Origin: Aureococcus anophagefferens
Lineage: Eukaryota; Sar; Pelagophyceae; Pelagomonadales; Pelagomonadaceae
Length of the DNA: 64,000 bases
Assembly: GCF_000186865.1 (NCBI RefSeq)
Contig: NW_008705565.1
Span: 1,041,083 to 1,105,082 of the forward strand
Direction of reading: 5' to 3'
The translations under genes and the position numbers were made by a program. Shown piece by piece: positions 8,972 to 22,300 of this stretch (position 1 is the first letter of the stretch; each line of letters begins with the position of its first letter). The notes below the pieces were generated by a model, which saw only the letters and a program-made list of their open reading frames with translations, had not been told where the DNA came from and ran no database searches.

Positions 8972-9940
8972 CTAGGGCGGCGGCTTGCCGCTGCGCGAGA
9001 GGGGGTCCTTGTCCACGGGCAGCGGCAGCGTCGCCGTCCGCCGCAGGTCGTCGTCCCCGTCGGCGCGGTAGCCCAAGAAGTCCTTGACGACGTCGTTGAC
9101 CGTGAAGGAGACGGCCGTCGCCGCCGGGTTCTTGATGAGGTTGAGCGAGATGCCCTTGAAGAGGCCGCCGAGGCCCTCCGCGCGGAAGATGGACGCGAGC
9201 GCCGCGAAGACCGAGAGCCGGTTGATCGGGTGCGCGGCGCCGAAGGCCTGCTGCCGCCGCCGCACCGTGTCCAGCGGGTAGATGATGGACTCGGAGCAGA
9301 GCCCCGCGACGTAGCCGCAGACGACCTTGGCCAGCGCGGGCCGCTCCCGGAGCCACTCGTGCTCCGCGGCCAAAGGCTTCGCGGTCTCGAAGACGCCGAA
9401 GCCGATGGCGCCCCGGGGCCCCGCGCCGACGAGCGTCGCGCCGAAGCCGCCGTAGAAGCCGGCCAGACCCTCGGCCCTCCGGAGCGCCGCCGCCTCGCCG
9501 AGGAACGACGACGTCGGCGTCGACTGTTTGACGGACACGCGGACGCGCAGCGTGTCGAGCGGGTGCGTCACGACCGTCGCGCCGACCATGGTCATGTAGC
9601 CCGCGACGAAGCGGCTCGAAAAGGTCTCGCCGTCGCGGCTCAGCCATCGCCGGCTCAGGGCCGCCGCGTGCGGGTACAGGCTGTAGACCAAAACGGAGTG
9701 CGGCACGTTGCGGTAGACCGCGGCCGCGGAGCCCGCGAAGAAGCCCCGGTAGCCCCGGGTCTGGACCGTCTCCGCGACGATGGCGCTGTAGGCGCGGGTC
9801 GGCCCCTCGGACGTCTGCCGGATCCACTTGACGCGCTGGATCGGCTGCTTCGACAGCGTCGCCGCGAAGCCCGATATCGTCCCGCTGCACCAAGTGATCT
9901 GCGAGTTGCTCAGGGACCAGTCGTCGTCGGGCCACGTCAT
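8972..9940 (-). CDS. Mitochondrial carrier family (SLC25) protein
   Basis: A 322-residue inner-membrane solute carrier with the three-fold repeat of the family. The signature sequence at the end of each odd helix is visible: KQPIQRVKW in repeat 1 (Asp replaced by Gln), HPLDTLRVRV in repeat 2 and YPLDTVRRRQ in repeat 3. Each is followed by a GFYGGF / GLFKG type G-motif (GFFAGS, GFYGGFGATL, GLFKGISLNLIKNP). The length matches the usual 300-330 residues. The frame extends upstream to a GTG, but the first ATG at 9940 gives a normal carrier N-terminus (MTWPDDDW). Repeat 3 resembles nucleotide or CoA carriers, but the substrate cannot be told from sequence alone. The 3' end lies 23 bp from the stop of the convergent MGMT-like gene. 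Confidence 0.9.
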   Translation of the reverse strand: MTWPDDDWSLSNSQITWCSGTISGFAATLSKQPIQRVKWIRQTSEGPTRAYSAIVAETVQTRGYRGFFAGSAAAVYRNVPHSVLVYSLYPHAAALSRRWLSRDGETFSSRFVAGYMTMVGATVVTHPLDTLRVRVSVKQSTPTSSFLGEAAALRRAEGLAGFYGGFGATLVGAGPRGAIGFGVFETAKPLAAEHEWLRERPALAKVVCGYVAGLCSESIIYPLDTVRRRQQAFGAAHPINRLSVFAALASIFRAEGLGGLFKGISLNLIKNPAATAVSFTVNDVVKDFLGYRADGDDDLRRTATLPLPVDKDPLSRSGKPPP

Positions 9941-10338
9941 GGACGCCGCGCGCGTCGACGCGCGGGCCAGCGACGGCGCGCGCGCGCAGTCGAGGACGGC
10001 GCGGACACGATCGTCGATGTCGCGGCCAAACGAGGGCACGGCACAAATGTATTGCTGCACCTTGAATCGCGTTGCCCTCGCCTCAAGGTATCCAGCACAA
10101 CCGATCCGCGCTCAACGCTTGCGACGGGTTTGATAAGAGGTGTTTGGCCGAGCGGCTGCAGCACGACGCGAGGCGCGGCGCTTGGGGCGCCGTCTCTCGC
10201 GACCGGCTGACGCGCGGAGCCCTTCGGACGACGCGCCGCCGCGCCGGCGACAAGGGCTGCGCCGGCCTCCGCTAGGCGCGTCGCGCCGCCGCCGAGAGCC
10301 CCCCCGGCGCCGGCGGCGCCGGCGGCTCGGTAGCGACC
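9941..10338. other. Intergenic region between divergent SLC25 and HYDIN genes
   Basis: 398 bp between two divergent starts, so it should hold both promoters. No TATA box is evident. The half nearer HYDIN is extremely GC-rich (CGCCGGCGGCGCCGG near 10310-10330). A short GTG-initiated extension of the carrier frame is open here but was judged untranslated. No tRNA or other RNA gene was recognised. Confidence 0.5.
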
Positions 10339-13300
10339 ATGCCGGCGAGCGGCCACGCCCCGAAATCGTTCGCGCAGCCCAAGGCCATGGAGCCCATCGA
10401 GCTGCTGTGCCTCGAGGACAACACGACCCAGGTGCACAGCAGCGTCGGCATCGACACGCCGCTGTTCCAGCCGTACCCGACGGAGGTGCGGTTCCGGGAC
10501 TACGCGCCCTTCTCCTGCATCGAGCGCACGCTGCGCTTTCGGAACAACGACCACGTGGCGCGGCGCATCAAGGTGCTCCAGCCCAAGAGCCCCTATTTCG
10601 AGGTGAGCGGTCCGCACGCGCGCGGCAAGGACGTCACGCTCAAGCAGAGCAAGGTCGCGACGGGCATGGAGGTCTGCTTCGTGGTCAAGTTCCGGCCCCA
10701 GGAGGTGCGCGAGTACAAGGTCGATCTGGTGTGCTGCACGGAGCGCGAGAAGTTCATCGTGCCCGTGCGCGCGTTCGGCCTCCGCGCCGCGCTGAGTTTA
10801 CCGGAGGAGGTCGACTTCGGCACCGCGGCCGTCAAGAGCACGAAGCAGCGGTCCCTACTGGTGCAGAACATCGGCGCCTGCACGGCCGTCTTCAAGCTGT
10901 CCTGCGACACGCCGGAGATCTTCCAGGCGTCGCCGAGCGAGTCGATCACGCAGGTCGGGCAGATGGCGACGCTCGAGCTGAGCTTCACGCCCCAGAAGGT
11001 CGAGCCCTACAGCGGCACGTTATTGGTGGAATTCCTCGGCGACGAGACGCGCGTCGTCACGGTGGCGCTCAAGGGCATCGCCGAGGACGTCGACGTGCAC
11101 CTGTCCGCGAACTCTGTGGCTTTGGAGCCCGCGTACGTTTCTTTGAGCTCCCAGACGACCTTCCGCATCCGCAACGCGAGCGAGATCCCCGTGCTCTTCA
11201 GCTGGAAGCAGTTCTCGAACATGGCCGAGCAGGAGGCGGAGCGGAGCCGGCTCCACAGCGACCTGGAACGCATGCAGCAGCTCGAGGAGGCGCACCTGGA
11301 GGAGACGCTCCGCCAGGACGAGCTCGCGGCGTTGGCGCACCACGGCCACGGCTTCTCCAACCAGCCCCAGTCCGACGAGTCCGACGGCGACCTGAGCGGG
11401 GACGAGGGCAACGTGCCCGGCGCGACGCGGGCCGCGCGGTCCGCGCTGACGACGAAGTACCGCCACCTCCGGCAGGCGCTCGAGAAGGACGACATGGTCT
11501 TCGCGGACGAGAACTTCGAGATCAAGCCCCTGAGCGGGGAAGTGCGGGCCCTGTCGGAGATCGAAGTGAGCGTGACGTTCCGGCCGGACACGGCCGCGGA
11601 CTACGCGTGCACGGCGTACCTCGACGTCATGGGCCGCGAGGAGCGCCTCCCGATCTGGCTCACGGGCCTGGGCATCGGCCCCAAGGGCGCGCTGAGCTAC
11701 GACGTCTTGGACATGGGCGACGTCTTCATCTCGAGCCCCTACGAGTACTCGCTGGGCATCACGAACAAGGGCGACATCCCCGCGGAGTGGAAGCTCTTCC
11801 CGCCGCCGACGACGACGTTCCAGTTCTCGCCCACGTCGGGCGTGTTGGCCGTGGGCGGCTCGGAAGAGCTCACGGTCCACTTCATGGGGACGACGCTCGG
11901 CGAGTTCTGCGAGCTCGTCGACGTCGCGCTCGACGGGTCGAACGAGAAGCTCACGTGCCAGTTCAAGGGCCACGTCATCGGGCCGACCTTCAATTTTGAT
12001 ATTGACATCATCGAGTTTGGGTTGTGCTCCTACTCCTTCGCCCACGTGCGCACGCTGGACCTCACGAACACGGCGGACATCCCCATGGACTTCAACCTGT
12101 CGATCCCGCAGGACGGCCAGTTCGGCCGCCACGAGTTCGTCGTCGAGCCCCGGACGGGCACGCTGCCGCCGGGCGAGACCGTGCGCGTGTCCGTGACGCT
12201 GACGCCCATGTCCGTCAAGGTCTACGACTTCTACCTCGTCGTCGACGTGCCCGGCGTCGGCGACGCGCTCTTATCTTTGCCCATCTCCGCGGAGTGCCTC
12301 GTGCCCGACGTCACGGTCGCGGAGCAGGAATTGGATTTCGAGCGCTGCTTTTTGCGGTACCCCTACGAGCGGGAGCTCGTGCTCGTCAACGGCCACGACC
12401 AGCTGTCCGCGCGCTACGCGGTCGCCGCGCAGGAGCCCCAGACGACGGTCGTCGGCGAGTACGCGTGCGAGCCCGGCGCGGGCGTCATCCCGCCGGGCGG
12501 CATCGTGCGCGTCACGGTCACCGTGCGCTGCCACAAGCTCGGCAACTTCCGGCTGCCGCTGACGACGTCCATCGCGGGCTCCGCGCAGCCGCCCTTGGCC
12601 GCGACCATGACCGCGGTCGTCTGCGGTCCGGACCTGTCGATCGAACCCAAGGAGCTGAGCTGGGGCGCGACGGAGTGTCTGGTCGACGCGCCGCGCACGG
12701 TGACGCTGCGCAACAACTGCTGCATCCCCGCGCCCTTCAAGACCTTCGTGAAGAACGCGCGGTCGAAATTTCGCGTCGACGTCCGCGAGTCCGTGCTCGC
12801 GCCCATGGACGCCGTGGACCTGCAAGTCGTCGCCTGCCTGGATGATACGACGATGCACCGGGACCAGCTCCACGTCGTCGTCGCCGAGGGCGAGAACTTG
12901 ATGATGCCCCTGTCCGCGCGCGGCATCGGCACGACGATGTTCTGCCACGAGGACCTGAAGGTGTTGGACTTCGGCGCCCAGTTCACGGCGAACTTCTTCG
13001 AGCGCAAGATCACGCTGGAGAACAAGGGGCGCCGGCCCCAGGTGTTGAAGTGGGTCAACGAGACCTGGCAGCAGCATTTGGTGACGCAGTCGAAGAAGAA
13101 CCGCGGCGCCAAGGCCGCGGACGACAAGGAGAAGAAGGGCCCCGGCGGCGGCAAAGATTCGTCGGCCGTCGTCGCCAAGCCCAAGGCCAACGTCGGCGCG
13201 CCGACGTTCACGGTCGTGCCCGAGGAGGTGGAATTGCGGCCTAGGACCGCGGCGATCTTCACGTTCCGGGGCTACTCGACGCACAAGGGCCTGCTGGAGG

Positions 13301-16300
13301 AGAAGATGGTCTGCGAGACGCGCGTCCACAAGGAGAAGCAATCCAAACCCGTCTTCTACACGACGGTCAAAGCCGACGTCATCGAGCCGCTCCTCTCGTT
13401 TTCTTCGCCGTCGCTCGGCTTCGTGCACGACCACGAGCCCGACGTGCCCATCCAGCCCCAGTCCCAAGCCTTGACGCTCAAGAACAACGCCGTCCTCCCC
13501 CTCGTCTTCGCCCTACGCTGCGCCGTGCCCTTTAGCGTCGACGCCTGGGAGCACACGCTCGAGCCGGACGAGGAGACGACGGTCCGCGTGGACTTCGACC
13601 CGGGCTACAAGGGCGACCGCCAGTCGCAGAAGCTCGACACGCGGCTCACGGTGGCCTACCACCAGCACCCGCAGCGCGACTCCGTCGGCCTCGTCGGGGA
13701 GATCAACTTCCCGAACCTCCACTTCGAGTACAGCGTCGTCAACTTCGGGTGCATCCTCAACGACACGACGATGACGATGCGCGTCCGCGTGACCAACTGC
13801 TCCAAGGTCGAGACGGCCTTCAGTTGGGCCTTTCTGGAGGACGAGGAGGCGTCCAAGGCGACGTCGACGACGAAGAAGCCCTACATCCCCATCAACCAGG
13901 TCTTCGACATCCTGCCGATCCGGAGCCGGCTCAAGCCCGGCGAGGTCGAGGACGTCGACTTCATCTACTACGGCCACGCGGGCCGCAAGTTCAAGGGCAC
14001 GTGCCTCTGCGAGGTCGAGGGCGGGCCCGAGTACAACATCGTGCTTCTAGGCGAGGCGTCGACGGTGGGCTACAAGCTCGACCGCGCGTCGCTCGACTTC
14101 GGGAACGTGTTGTACACGAAGTCGGAGGATCTCGAGTTCAACATCGTCAACACGGGCAAGGTCGCCTTCCCCTTCACCATCTCCCTGGGCAAGTCCCTGG
14201 ACCTCGCGGGCCTCCTGGCGAAGCGGGACGACGACGAGCCGCCGGCCGTCGGGTCCGCGTCGGACGTCTTAGAAGTCCACCCGACGACGGGCCGCGTCGC
14301 CGCGAACGACAAGCAGACCATCGTCGTGCGCCTCAAGCCGGGCCTGCCCGAGACCTTCCGCGAGAACCTGGTCATCGAGGTCGCCCACTTCGAGCCCGTC
14401 GACTTCCCCATCACGGGCACGGGCATCTACGCGTCCGTGTCCGTGTCGTTGCCGCGCGACGCGAAGAAGATGGCCCACAACCTCGGCGCGGACCTGGGCA
14501 CGACCTGGGCGTCGGCCATCTCCAAGACGCGCGAGTTCCTCCAGCAGGAGCGCCTCAACGCCGCGGAGCTGCTGCCGCCGCCGCCGCCCGCCGCGACGAC
14601 CCAGCCGTTCGCCGCGCCGCTGCCCATGGCGTCGAGCGCCGCGGGCGCCGCGGCCGCCATCGCGGCCAACGACGCCCAGACCGACCCGGCGTCCACGACG
14701 CCGCCGAGCGACTCGGCGCCGCCGTCCGGCGCCGCGACGCCGAAGCCGTCGACGGCCCAGACGACCGGCGCGATGCGCGAGCCGTCGTTCACCATGGCCG
14801 AGATCGAGGCCGAGACGAACCGGCGCATCTTTTTAGACCACCTCAAGAAGGAAGAGGAGAAGCGGCGGAGCCACAGCCGCCCCCACACGCACGAGGGCGA
14901 CCACGCGGAGCGCCCGCACCCGCCGCCGACCGCGTCCTCCCACGGCGGCGACGGCCACGACCACGGCTTCGTGCTCGCCTGGCACGCGTGCGACTTCGGC
15001 AACGTCGTGAGCGGCACGCACCGGAAGCGCACGTTCCGCATCACGAACTCGTCGCTCACGGGGCCCCTGAGCTGGTTCTTCGAGAAGAAGGTGTTGGCGA
15101 ACACGGGCTTCTCGATCGAGCCCGAAAAGGTCGTGCGGCTCGCCGAGGGCGCGACGGCGACTTTCGAGGTGAACTTCAACGCGAAGAAGTCGCTGCGTCT
15201 AGGCCACAAGGAGCTCCTGCTGCCCGTGGACGTGAAGAACGGCCCGCTGACGTGCATCGTGCTCCAGGCGAACGTGACGATGCCCGACATCTCGCTGAGC
15301 GCGGAGGCGCTCGACTTCGGCCCCGTCTGGGTCGGCTGCGGCCGCACGATGCACGTCCAGATCCACAACACGAGTCCCGTGCTCGCGGAGTGGGACTTCA
15401 AGAAGGCCATGGGCGCGGCGCGCGACGAGGCGCGGTTCACGCTGAGCCCGCGGTCCGGCGCGCTCCTGCCGGGCCGCAAGCAGAACGTGGCCGTCGAGTT
15501 CGTGCCCGTCGACGACCGGCCCTGCTCCTTGAAGCTGCCGCTCAAGGTGAACCAGTCCACGAAGACGTGGCTCGTGAACTTCGCGGGCGCGGGCGTGACC
15601 GCGAAGCTCCAGTTCTCGCCGTCCGTCGTCGAGATCGGGCCCGTGCTGCCCTTCGAGGACGGCACGGGCCGGCCGGGCACGACGGCGACGACCGTGACCA
15701 TGAAGAACGCGTCCGATCGACCCGTCGAGGTGTTTTCTTTGGACTTCGACGACGAATATGTCACCGAGGAGGCCTTCCTCTCGACCTACGACGCCTTCGG
15801 CGAGGACGGGCTGCTGCGCCTGCCCGTGCGCAATTTAGGCGAAAAATTGCCCATCAACATGGACCCGCCGGTCGAGGAGGACGCGGGCCCCGAGGGCGAA
15901 GAAGAAGAGGGCGAGGAGCCGCCCGCGGAGGAGGCCGGCGAGGAGGCCGCGGCCGAGGAGGCGGCGGTCGCGCCCGACGACGGCCTCGAGGACGACGCCG
16001 ACGCCTTGGGCGGCGCCGCGGACGGCGAGACGCTCCGGAGCAGCGGCCGCGCGAAGGACGTGTGCCTGGTCGCGCCGCCGCTCGCGGGCGGGCCCGAGCT
16101 CGCGACGAAGCTCGCCGAGGCCCACGGCTACGCCGTCTGCACGCCCCTGGGCTGCGTCCACGCTTTGAGCGCCGTGCGCAGCGACCTGGGCAAGAAGGCG
16201 CGGAAGGCGCTCGGCTGCGAGGTCCCGGGAGACGCGCCGCCGGAGCCCGCGGAGGGCGAGGAGCCGCCGGCGGAGCCCGCCGAGGGCGAGGAGGGCTACG

Positions 16301-19300
16301 TGCCGCCGGAGCCCGAGCCGAGTTTGGACGACCCCAACTTCCTCGCGGCGTGCCTCGCGTGGCGCGCGGGCCGCGCGGACTCGGGCCGCGGCCTCGTCGT
16401 CGACGCGTCCGAGCCCGCGCCGGGCGCGCCGGTTTTGGAAGTCGTCGCCGGCGCCGTGCCCCTGGCCCTGCCCGGCTCGACCATGGCGACGCTGACGCTC
16501 AGCGACGCCCAGTACCTCGCGCGGCTCAAGGCTTTGGACGACGAGGCCGCGCGGACGTCGCACGCGCTCGAAGGCCTCGTGGACCCGCCCCTCGCGGAGA
16601 CCCAAAACATCGGCGAGGCGGCGGCGGCGCCCGAGGACGGCGAGGAAGCTGCGAAGCTGCCGTCGCGCGCGCTGCTCAAGGCGCAGATGGTGGACAAAGC
16701 CCGGCCGTCCGCGCGCGCGCCCGAGCCGCCGCACGACGCGGCCGACGACCCGAAGCGCGTCGTCGGCGGCGTCGCCGTGCTGCGGACGGCGGCGGCGACG
16801 GTGCAGTCGCGCGTGCTGGAGGTCGCGGACGACGCGCTGTCGAGCCTCCGGCCCGCGGTCGAACCGCCCGCGGACGAGTCCGCGGCCGCGCCAGTCCAGC
16901 CGCCCCACGTGGCCTTCGCCGAGGCGTCGGCGAAGGCGACGGCGGCCTTCGAGGCCGTCGTCGCCGCCGAGGCCCAGGCCAAGGCCGACGCGGAGGCCGC
17001 GGAGAAGCTCGCGGCCGCCGAGGCCGCGGCCGAGGCCGGCGAGGAGCCGCCCGCGGAGGAGGAGGCCGCGGAGGACGTCCTCGAGGAGGAGCAGCCGCCG
17101 CCGCGCTGCGTGACCTTTGGCGTCGTCGAGGAGCCCGTCGTCGAGGTGCCCGCGGAGGAGCCCGCGGCCGAGGGCGCGGACGAGCCCGACGCGGCCGCCG
17201 ACGACGCGGCGTCCGCGGCCGCGTCCGCGGAGCCGAGCGCGCCGGAGCCCGCGGCGCCGGAGGCCGCCGTCGAGCCCGTGGATTTGGACGCGGCGACGCC
17301 CCTCGAGCGCTTCCTCGCCGCCGTCCCCGGGCCCGCGGAGCCGCTCCCGGACCCGTCGGTCGTGCCGATCCCGCCCGCGGTGACGCAGCAGCTCGTGCGC
17401 CGGCCGCCGCCGCGCGCGCCGCGGTCCACGCAGCAGCATTTTACGATCGTCGCGGCGCCGCCGACGACGCCCGAGCCCGTCGAGGGCGAGGAGGACGAGG
17501 AGGCGGACGCCGCGGAGCCGGAGCCGGCCGCGGAGGGCGGCGACGAGCCCCCGGCCAAGCCCAAGCGCTGGGTCATCCCGGCCCAGTCCGAGGTCCAGTT
17601 CGCCGTCAACTTCCTCTCGACGCAGGTCGGGAGGAGCCACGCGTCCCTCGGCTTCGAGGTCGTCGGCCTGCCGAGCCACGAGTTCACGTTACCGTGCGTG
17701 GGCTCCTGCGCCGTGCCGACGATCAACGGCGACCCGCGCAACGTCTTCATGACGCGCGTCAAGAACCGGCCGCCGCCGCGGGCCCAGCCCCTGTCGAAGC
17801 GCTTCGTATTGAACGCGAACGAGTTCGAGTTCGGGCCGCTGCTCACGTGGAAGCAGCCGCCCATGCGGCTGCCCGCGCCGGAGCGCGAGGAGGGCGCGCC
17901 GGAGCCCACGCCGGAGGAGGCCGAGGCGGCCCAGGCCGCCGCGGAGCTGCGGACGCTGGTGCGGGGCACGAACTGCGACACGTTCCGCATGAGCAACAAC
18001 GGCCCGTTCGCGACGGCCGTCGACTTCCACTTCCGGACGTCGGAGCCGCCGGCGGACGGCGGCGCCGAGGACCCGGAGCAGCCCTGCGTCTTCTACGCGG
18101 ACCCGCCGCGCATGGAGCTCGAGCCCGGGGAGACGCGCGATTTGGAGGTCTGGGCGTTCCCGCGCGCGCAGGGCGCGTGCGACGACACGCTGTTGGCCTG
18201 CGTCGCCATGAACCCGGAGCCCTACGCCTTCGCCGTGCGCTGCGCCGGCGTCGAGCCGGAGCTGACCCTGAGCGGGCCCTGGAGCGACGGCGACGGCGTC
18301 ACGGCGCCGGACGACGAGCCCGCGGCGGACGAGCCGCCGCCGACGCCCGTTTTGGATTTCGACCGTTTGCTGCTGGGCCGCAGCGAGATGCGCGAGTTCA
18401 CGCTGACGAACGCGAATCTGTGCCCCGTGGCCTGGCGGTTAGATCTCGCGGCGCTGGAGCCCTTCGCGCGCGAGCTTCGGGTGGAGCCCGCGAGCGGGCG
18501 TCTGGGCATCCACGGCAGCGCGCGCATCACCGTGTCCTTCAGCGCCGTCGAGCCGCTGACCCTCGACCCGACCCTCTTCGTCGAGTACAGCGACGACGAG
18601 GGCGGCCTCCAGTCCGAGGAGCGCGTGCGCAAGCTCGAGCTCGTCGTCAAGGCGGAGGCGTACCTCATCCGCGCGATCGTCTTGGACGAGGACCCGGACA
18701 AGCCGCCCGAGGACCCCAAGGCCGCGGCCAAGGGCAAGGGCAAGGGCGCGCCGGCGGCGGAGGAGGTGGACCCGGCGGACGAGAAGACGCAGCCGGGCAC
18801 GCTCGACTTCGGGCAGATGCGCGTGGGGGAAACCGCGCAGCTCGGCTTCGCGCTCCGGAACCGCGGCAAGTACGACTTCAGCTTCAAGTTCGGCTTCCGG
18901 CGGGCGGCCTACACGGAGATCTTCTCCGTGTCGCCGTCCGAGGGGCTCATCGAGGCCGACGGCAGCGTCCGCGTCGTCGTGTCGTTCTGCTCGCGCGGCG
19001 AGGTCAAGCTGAGCGACAACAAGGACATCTCCTGCACGATCAGCGAGCCCATCACGGGCGAGGCCGTCGAGTCCTTCCCCGTGACCGTCGCCGCGACGTC
19101 GCTCTTCCCGCGGTTCCGCGTGCAGCCGGGCCGGGGGCTCACGTTCGGCACGGTCAAGTTCAACGACCCGCCGAAGGAGCGCAAGTTCGACCTGCGCAAC
19201 GAGGGCAAGTTCTCCTTCGCCTTCGCCATCGCCGACGCCGACGGCGACATGGACGCGACGGCGCGCAAGCGGTTGTTGGGCGCGACGCCCCTGGCCCTCA

Positions 19301-22300
19301 TCGCGACGGCCGACGAGGACGAGGCCGTCGAGATGGGCCTCCTGCCCGCGCGCGAGGAGCCGGACATCGAGGAGGTCGAGGACGAGGCGCCGGAGGATGC
19401 GGAGAAGCGCCGCGCCGAGCGCGCCCTGGCCATCGCCGAGGAGCGCCGCGCGTTCTACGCGCAGGCGCCGTCCGTCGGCGACGCCGAGGCGCCGCCCGAC
19501 GGCGCGGTGTCCCTGGGCCAGTTCGTCGTCGCGCCGGGCGGCGGCGTCGTCGAGCCGGGCCAGTCGCTCCAGGTCACGGTGACCTTCAACCCCGAGGGCT
19601 GCGCCGTGCACAAGGGCAATTTGCGGATCGCGGTCGCGGGCTGCGACGGCCGCGACGCGGCCGTCGCCGCGGCGTCCGCGTACGAGCTCTTCGCGGAATC
19701 CCGGAGCCCGGGCATCAACTGCGCCGACTTTTACCAGATCTTCGAGGAGCAGGCCGTCATCGCGTCGTTAGGCGACGCGGACGGCGGCGACCCGGGCGCG
19801 GCCGCCAAGGCGGGGTCCATCTTCGCCACCAAAGAGAAGGTCTTCTCCTTCGGGACGACGGCCCTCACGGACGACGACAAGGGCTTCGGCGAGCGCTTCA
19901 AGATCACGAACCCGAACAAGGTCGCCGCCGTCGTCAACTTCGCCATCTCGCCCAAGGCCGCCGAGGGCGGCCGCGAGGACCCGCGGTCCGTCGGCGGCGC
20001 GGACGTCTTCACGGTCCAGCCCGCGAACTGCGAGGTGCCGCCCCACGAGCACCGCTACGTCACGGTCTACTTCCACGCCAACGAGATGCGCGAGTACCGC
20101 GCCATGTTCGCCGCGACCGTCGAGGACAGCGCCGAGGCCGAGACGGGCGCGTTGAGTTTCGAGCTCGCGGGCCGGGGCACGCTCCCCTCCGTCGCCATCG
20201 AGGGCGTCGACCACGGCGACGGCGGCCAGTCCCTGGACTTTGGGCGCCTCCAGGTGGGCCGCAGCCGCAGCCGGACGCTCACGGTGCGCAACGACGGCGT
20301 GTTGAACGCGACGGCGCTCGTCAACTTCAACGTCGCGGACCGCCACTTCGGCTGCGCCCACGCCGGCGGCTCCGTGCAGCTGTCCCCCGGCGAGAGCCGC
20401 GACGTGACCGTGACCTTCAAGGCCCTGCCCTGGGCGCCGCTGCCCGAGGGCGAGCCCGCGACGGAGGCCCGGGACGTCTCCGCGAAGCTCGCGCTCAAGG
20501 TCCTCGACAACAAGTACGAGGCGACGACGGTCGTGCTCAAGGGCGCGACCTTCGAGACGGACGTGTCCATCGAGAAGCTGCCCGACGACGTCGAGGACGA
20601 ACTGAAGTTTGGGGAACTGAACCTCGCGTCGGGCGAGACCGCGCTGACCGCGGAGTTCACCGTGCGGAACCTGCGGCCGCGGACGGTCCGCTTCGAGTGG
20701 CCCGACCACGCCACCGTGGCCTTCTCGCCCAAGGTCGGGCACCTGCTCCCCGGCGGGTCGCGGACGGTGACGGCGACGTTCACGCCCGGCGCCGAGCCGC
20801 TGAGCCTCGACGAGGAGCTGTCGCTGGACACGCAGCAGATCGCGCTGACGCCGCCGGCGGAGGACGACGAGTCGCCCCTGATCTTGGACACGCTCCTCGA
20901 GGGCGCCTGGGACAGCGACGCGCGCGTCGAGCGCGAGGCGACGGCCGCGGAGCGCGCGATCATCGACGGCGTCGCGTCGGAGGACGACAGGCCCAAGGAG
21001 CGGCGCGCGTCCAACGCCAAGGACAAGGGCAAGAAGGGCGAGCCCGCGGGCGACGCCGGCGAGCTGCCGCCGGGCGTCGCGGCCGGCCCCGTGACGGACG
21101 ACGGCGCGCAGCTGGTCGTCGTGACGCCCCCGGAGCCGGCCTTCGAGGGCGCCGCGGACAAGCAGGCGCAGCCCCTCAAGTGCGTCGCCGTCGCCGACGC
21201 GCCGGGCTTCGAATGCGACGCCAAGGGCCTGACCTTCAAGACCATCCCCATGTACCAGAGCCTCTGCTCGACGTTCGAGCTCCGGAACACGTCGACGATC
21301 GCGCTGCCCTACCGCTGGGTGCTCACGAACGCCGGCGGCGACCCGAGCCAGACCGCGGGCGGGCGGCGGCCGACGACGGGGCTCGCGGTCATGCAGCCCA
21401 TCCCGTCGCCCTTCTCCGTGTCGCCGTCCAGCGGCGACGTCGCGCCGAACTCGTCGCAGACCTTCAGCGTCCACTTCGCGCCCATGGAGGTCGACGACTA
21501 CTACTACGCCCTCGAGGCCGACATGCCGTCCCTCGCGAGGCCGCCGCCCGCGGCGGACGCGGCCGCGGAGCCCCCCGCGGAGGACGGCGCCGAGGCGCCG
21601 ACGCCGCTCGAGCCCGTCCGCGTGGGCCTCCGGGGCCGCGCGACGCGCCCGGCCTGCCACATCGACCTCAACGAGGACGGCGACTACCTCGCGCGGCGCC
21701 AGCCCAACCTGCTCAACGAGCACGGCCACCGCGACCAGATCGAGGCGACGAACGTCCGCATCGTCGAGGTGAGCTCGCGGGGGCTCCGGGTCCAGAACAC
21801 GAAGCGCTTCCACGTCGTCAACCCGACGGCGTCGTCCTACGACTTTGTCTGGGAGCCGTCGGGCCAACCCCACGCCGCGTGGCGCTGCGGCACGCCGCGC
21901 GGCATGATCCTCTCCGGGAAGCGGGGCGAGATGGTCTTCGAGTTCACGCCGAACACGGTGGGCGTCGCCGAGGCCTTCTACCGCTTCAAGATCCCCGAGC
22001 ACGGCATCGACGAGCTGTTCCTCTTCGTGGGGCAGGTCGTGGAGCCGCGCGTGACCTTCGACCGGACGCGCGTCGACTTCAACGCGGTCATGCTGGGCAA
22101 CATGGCGTCGGAGACGGTGCACCTGGTGAACTCGGAGCATCTGCCCTTCGCCTTCAACTTCGAGAAGCCCGGCATCGACAACGACGGCCCGGGCGCGGCG
22201 CCGCGGCGCCACCCGACGCTCGAGATCTCGCCGCTGTCCGGCCTCGTGCCGCCGAACGGCCGCGCGGCCATCGAGCTGAGCTTCCGGCCCGGCGAGGAGA

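Noticed and set aside
9941..10060. Extension of the SLC25 frame to a GTG at 10060
   Set aside because: GTG is an unlikely nuclear start, and the extra 40 residues are not needed for a carrier.
10138..10220. tRNA-like start GTGTTTGGCCGAGCGGCTGC resembling tRNA-Ser/Leu
   Set aside because: No T arm (GGTTCGAATCC) or matching acceptor 3' strand follows; probably chance.
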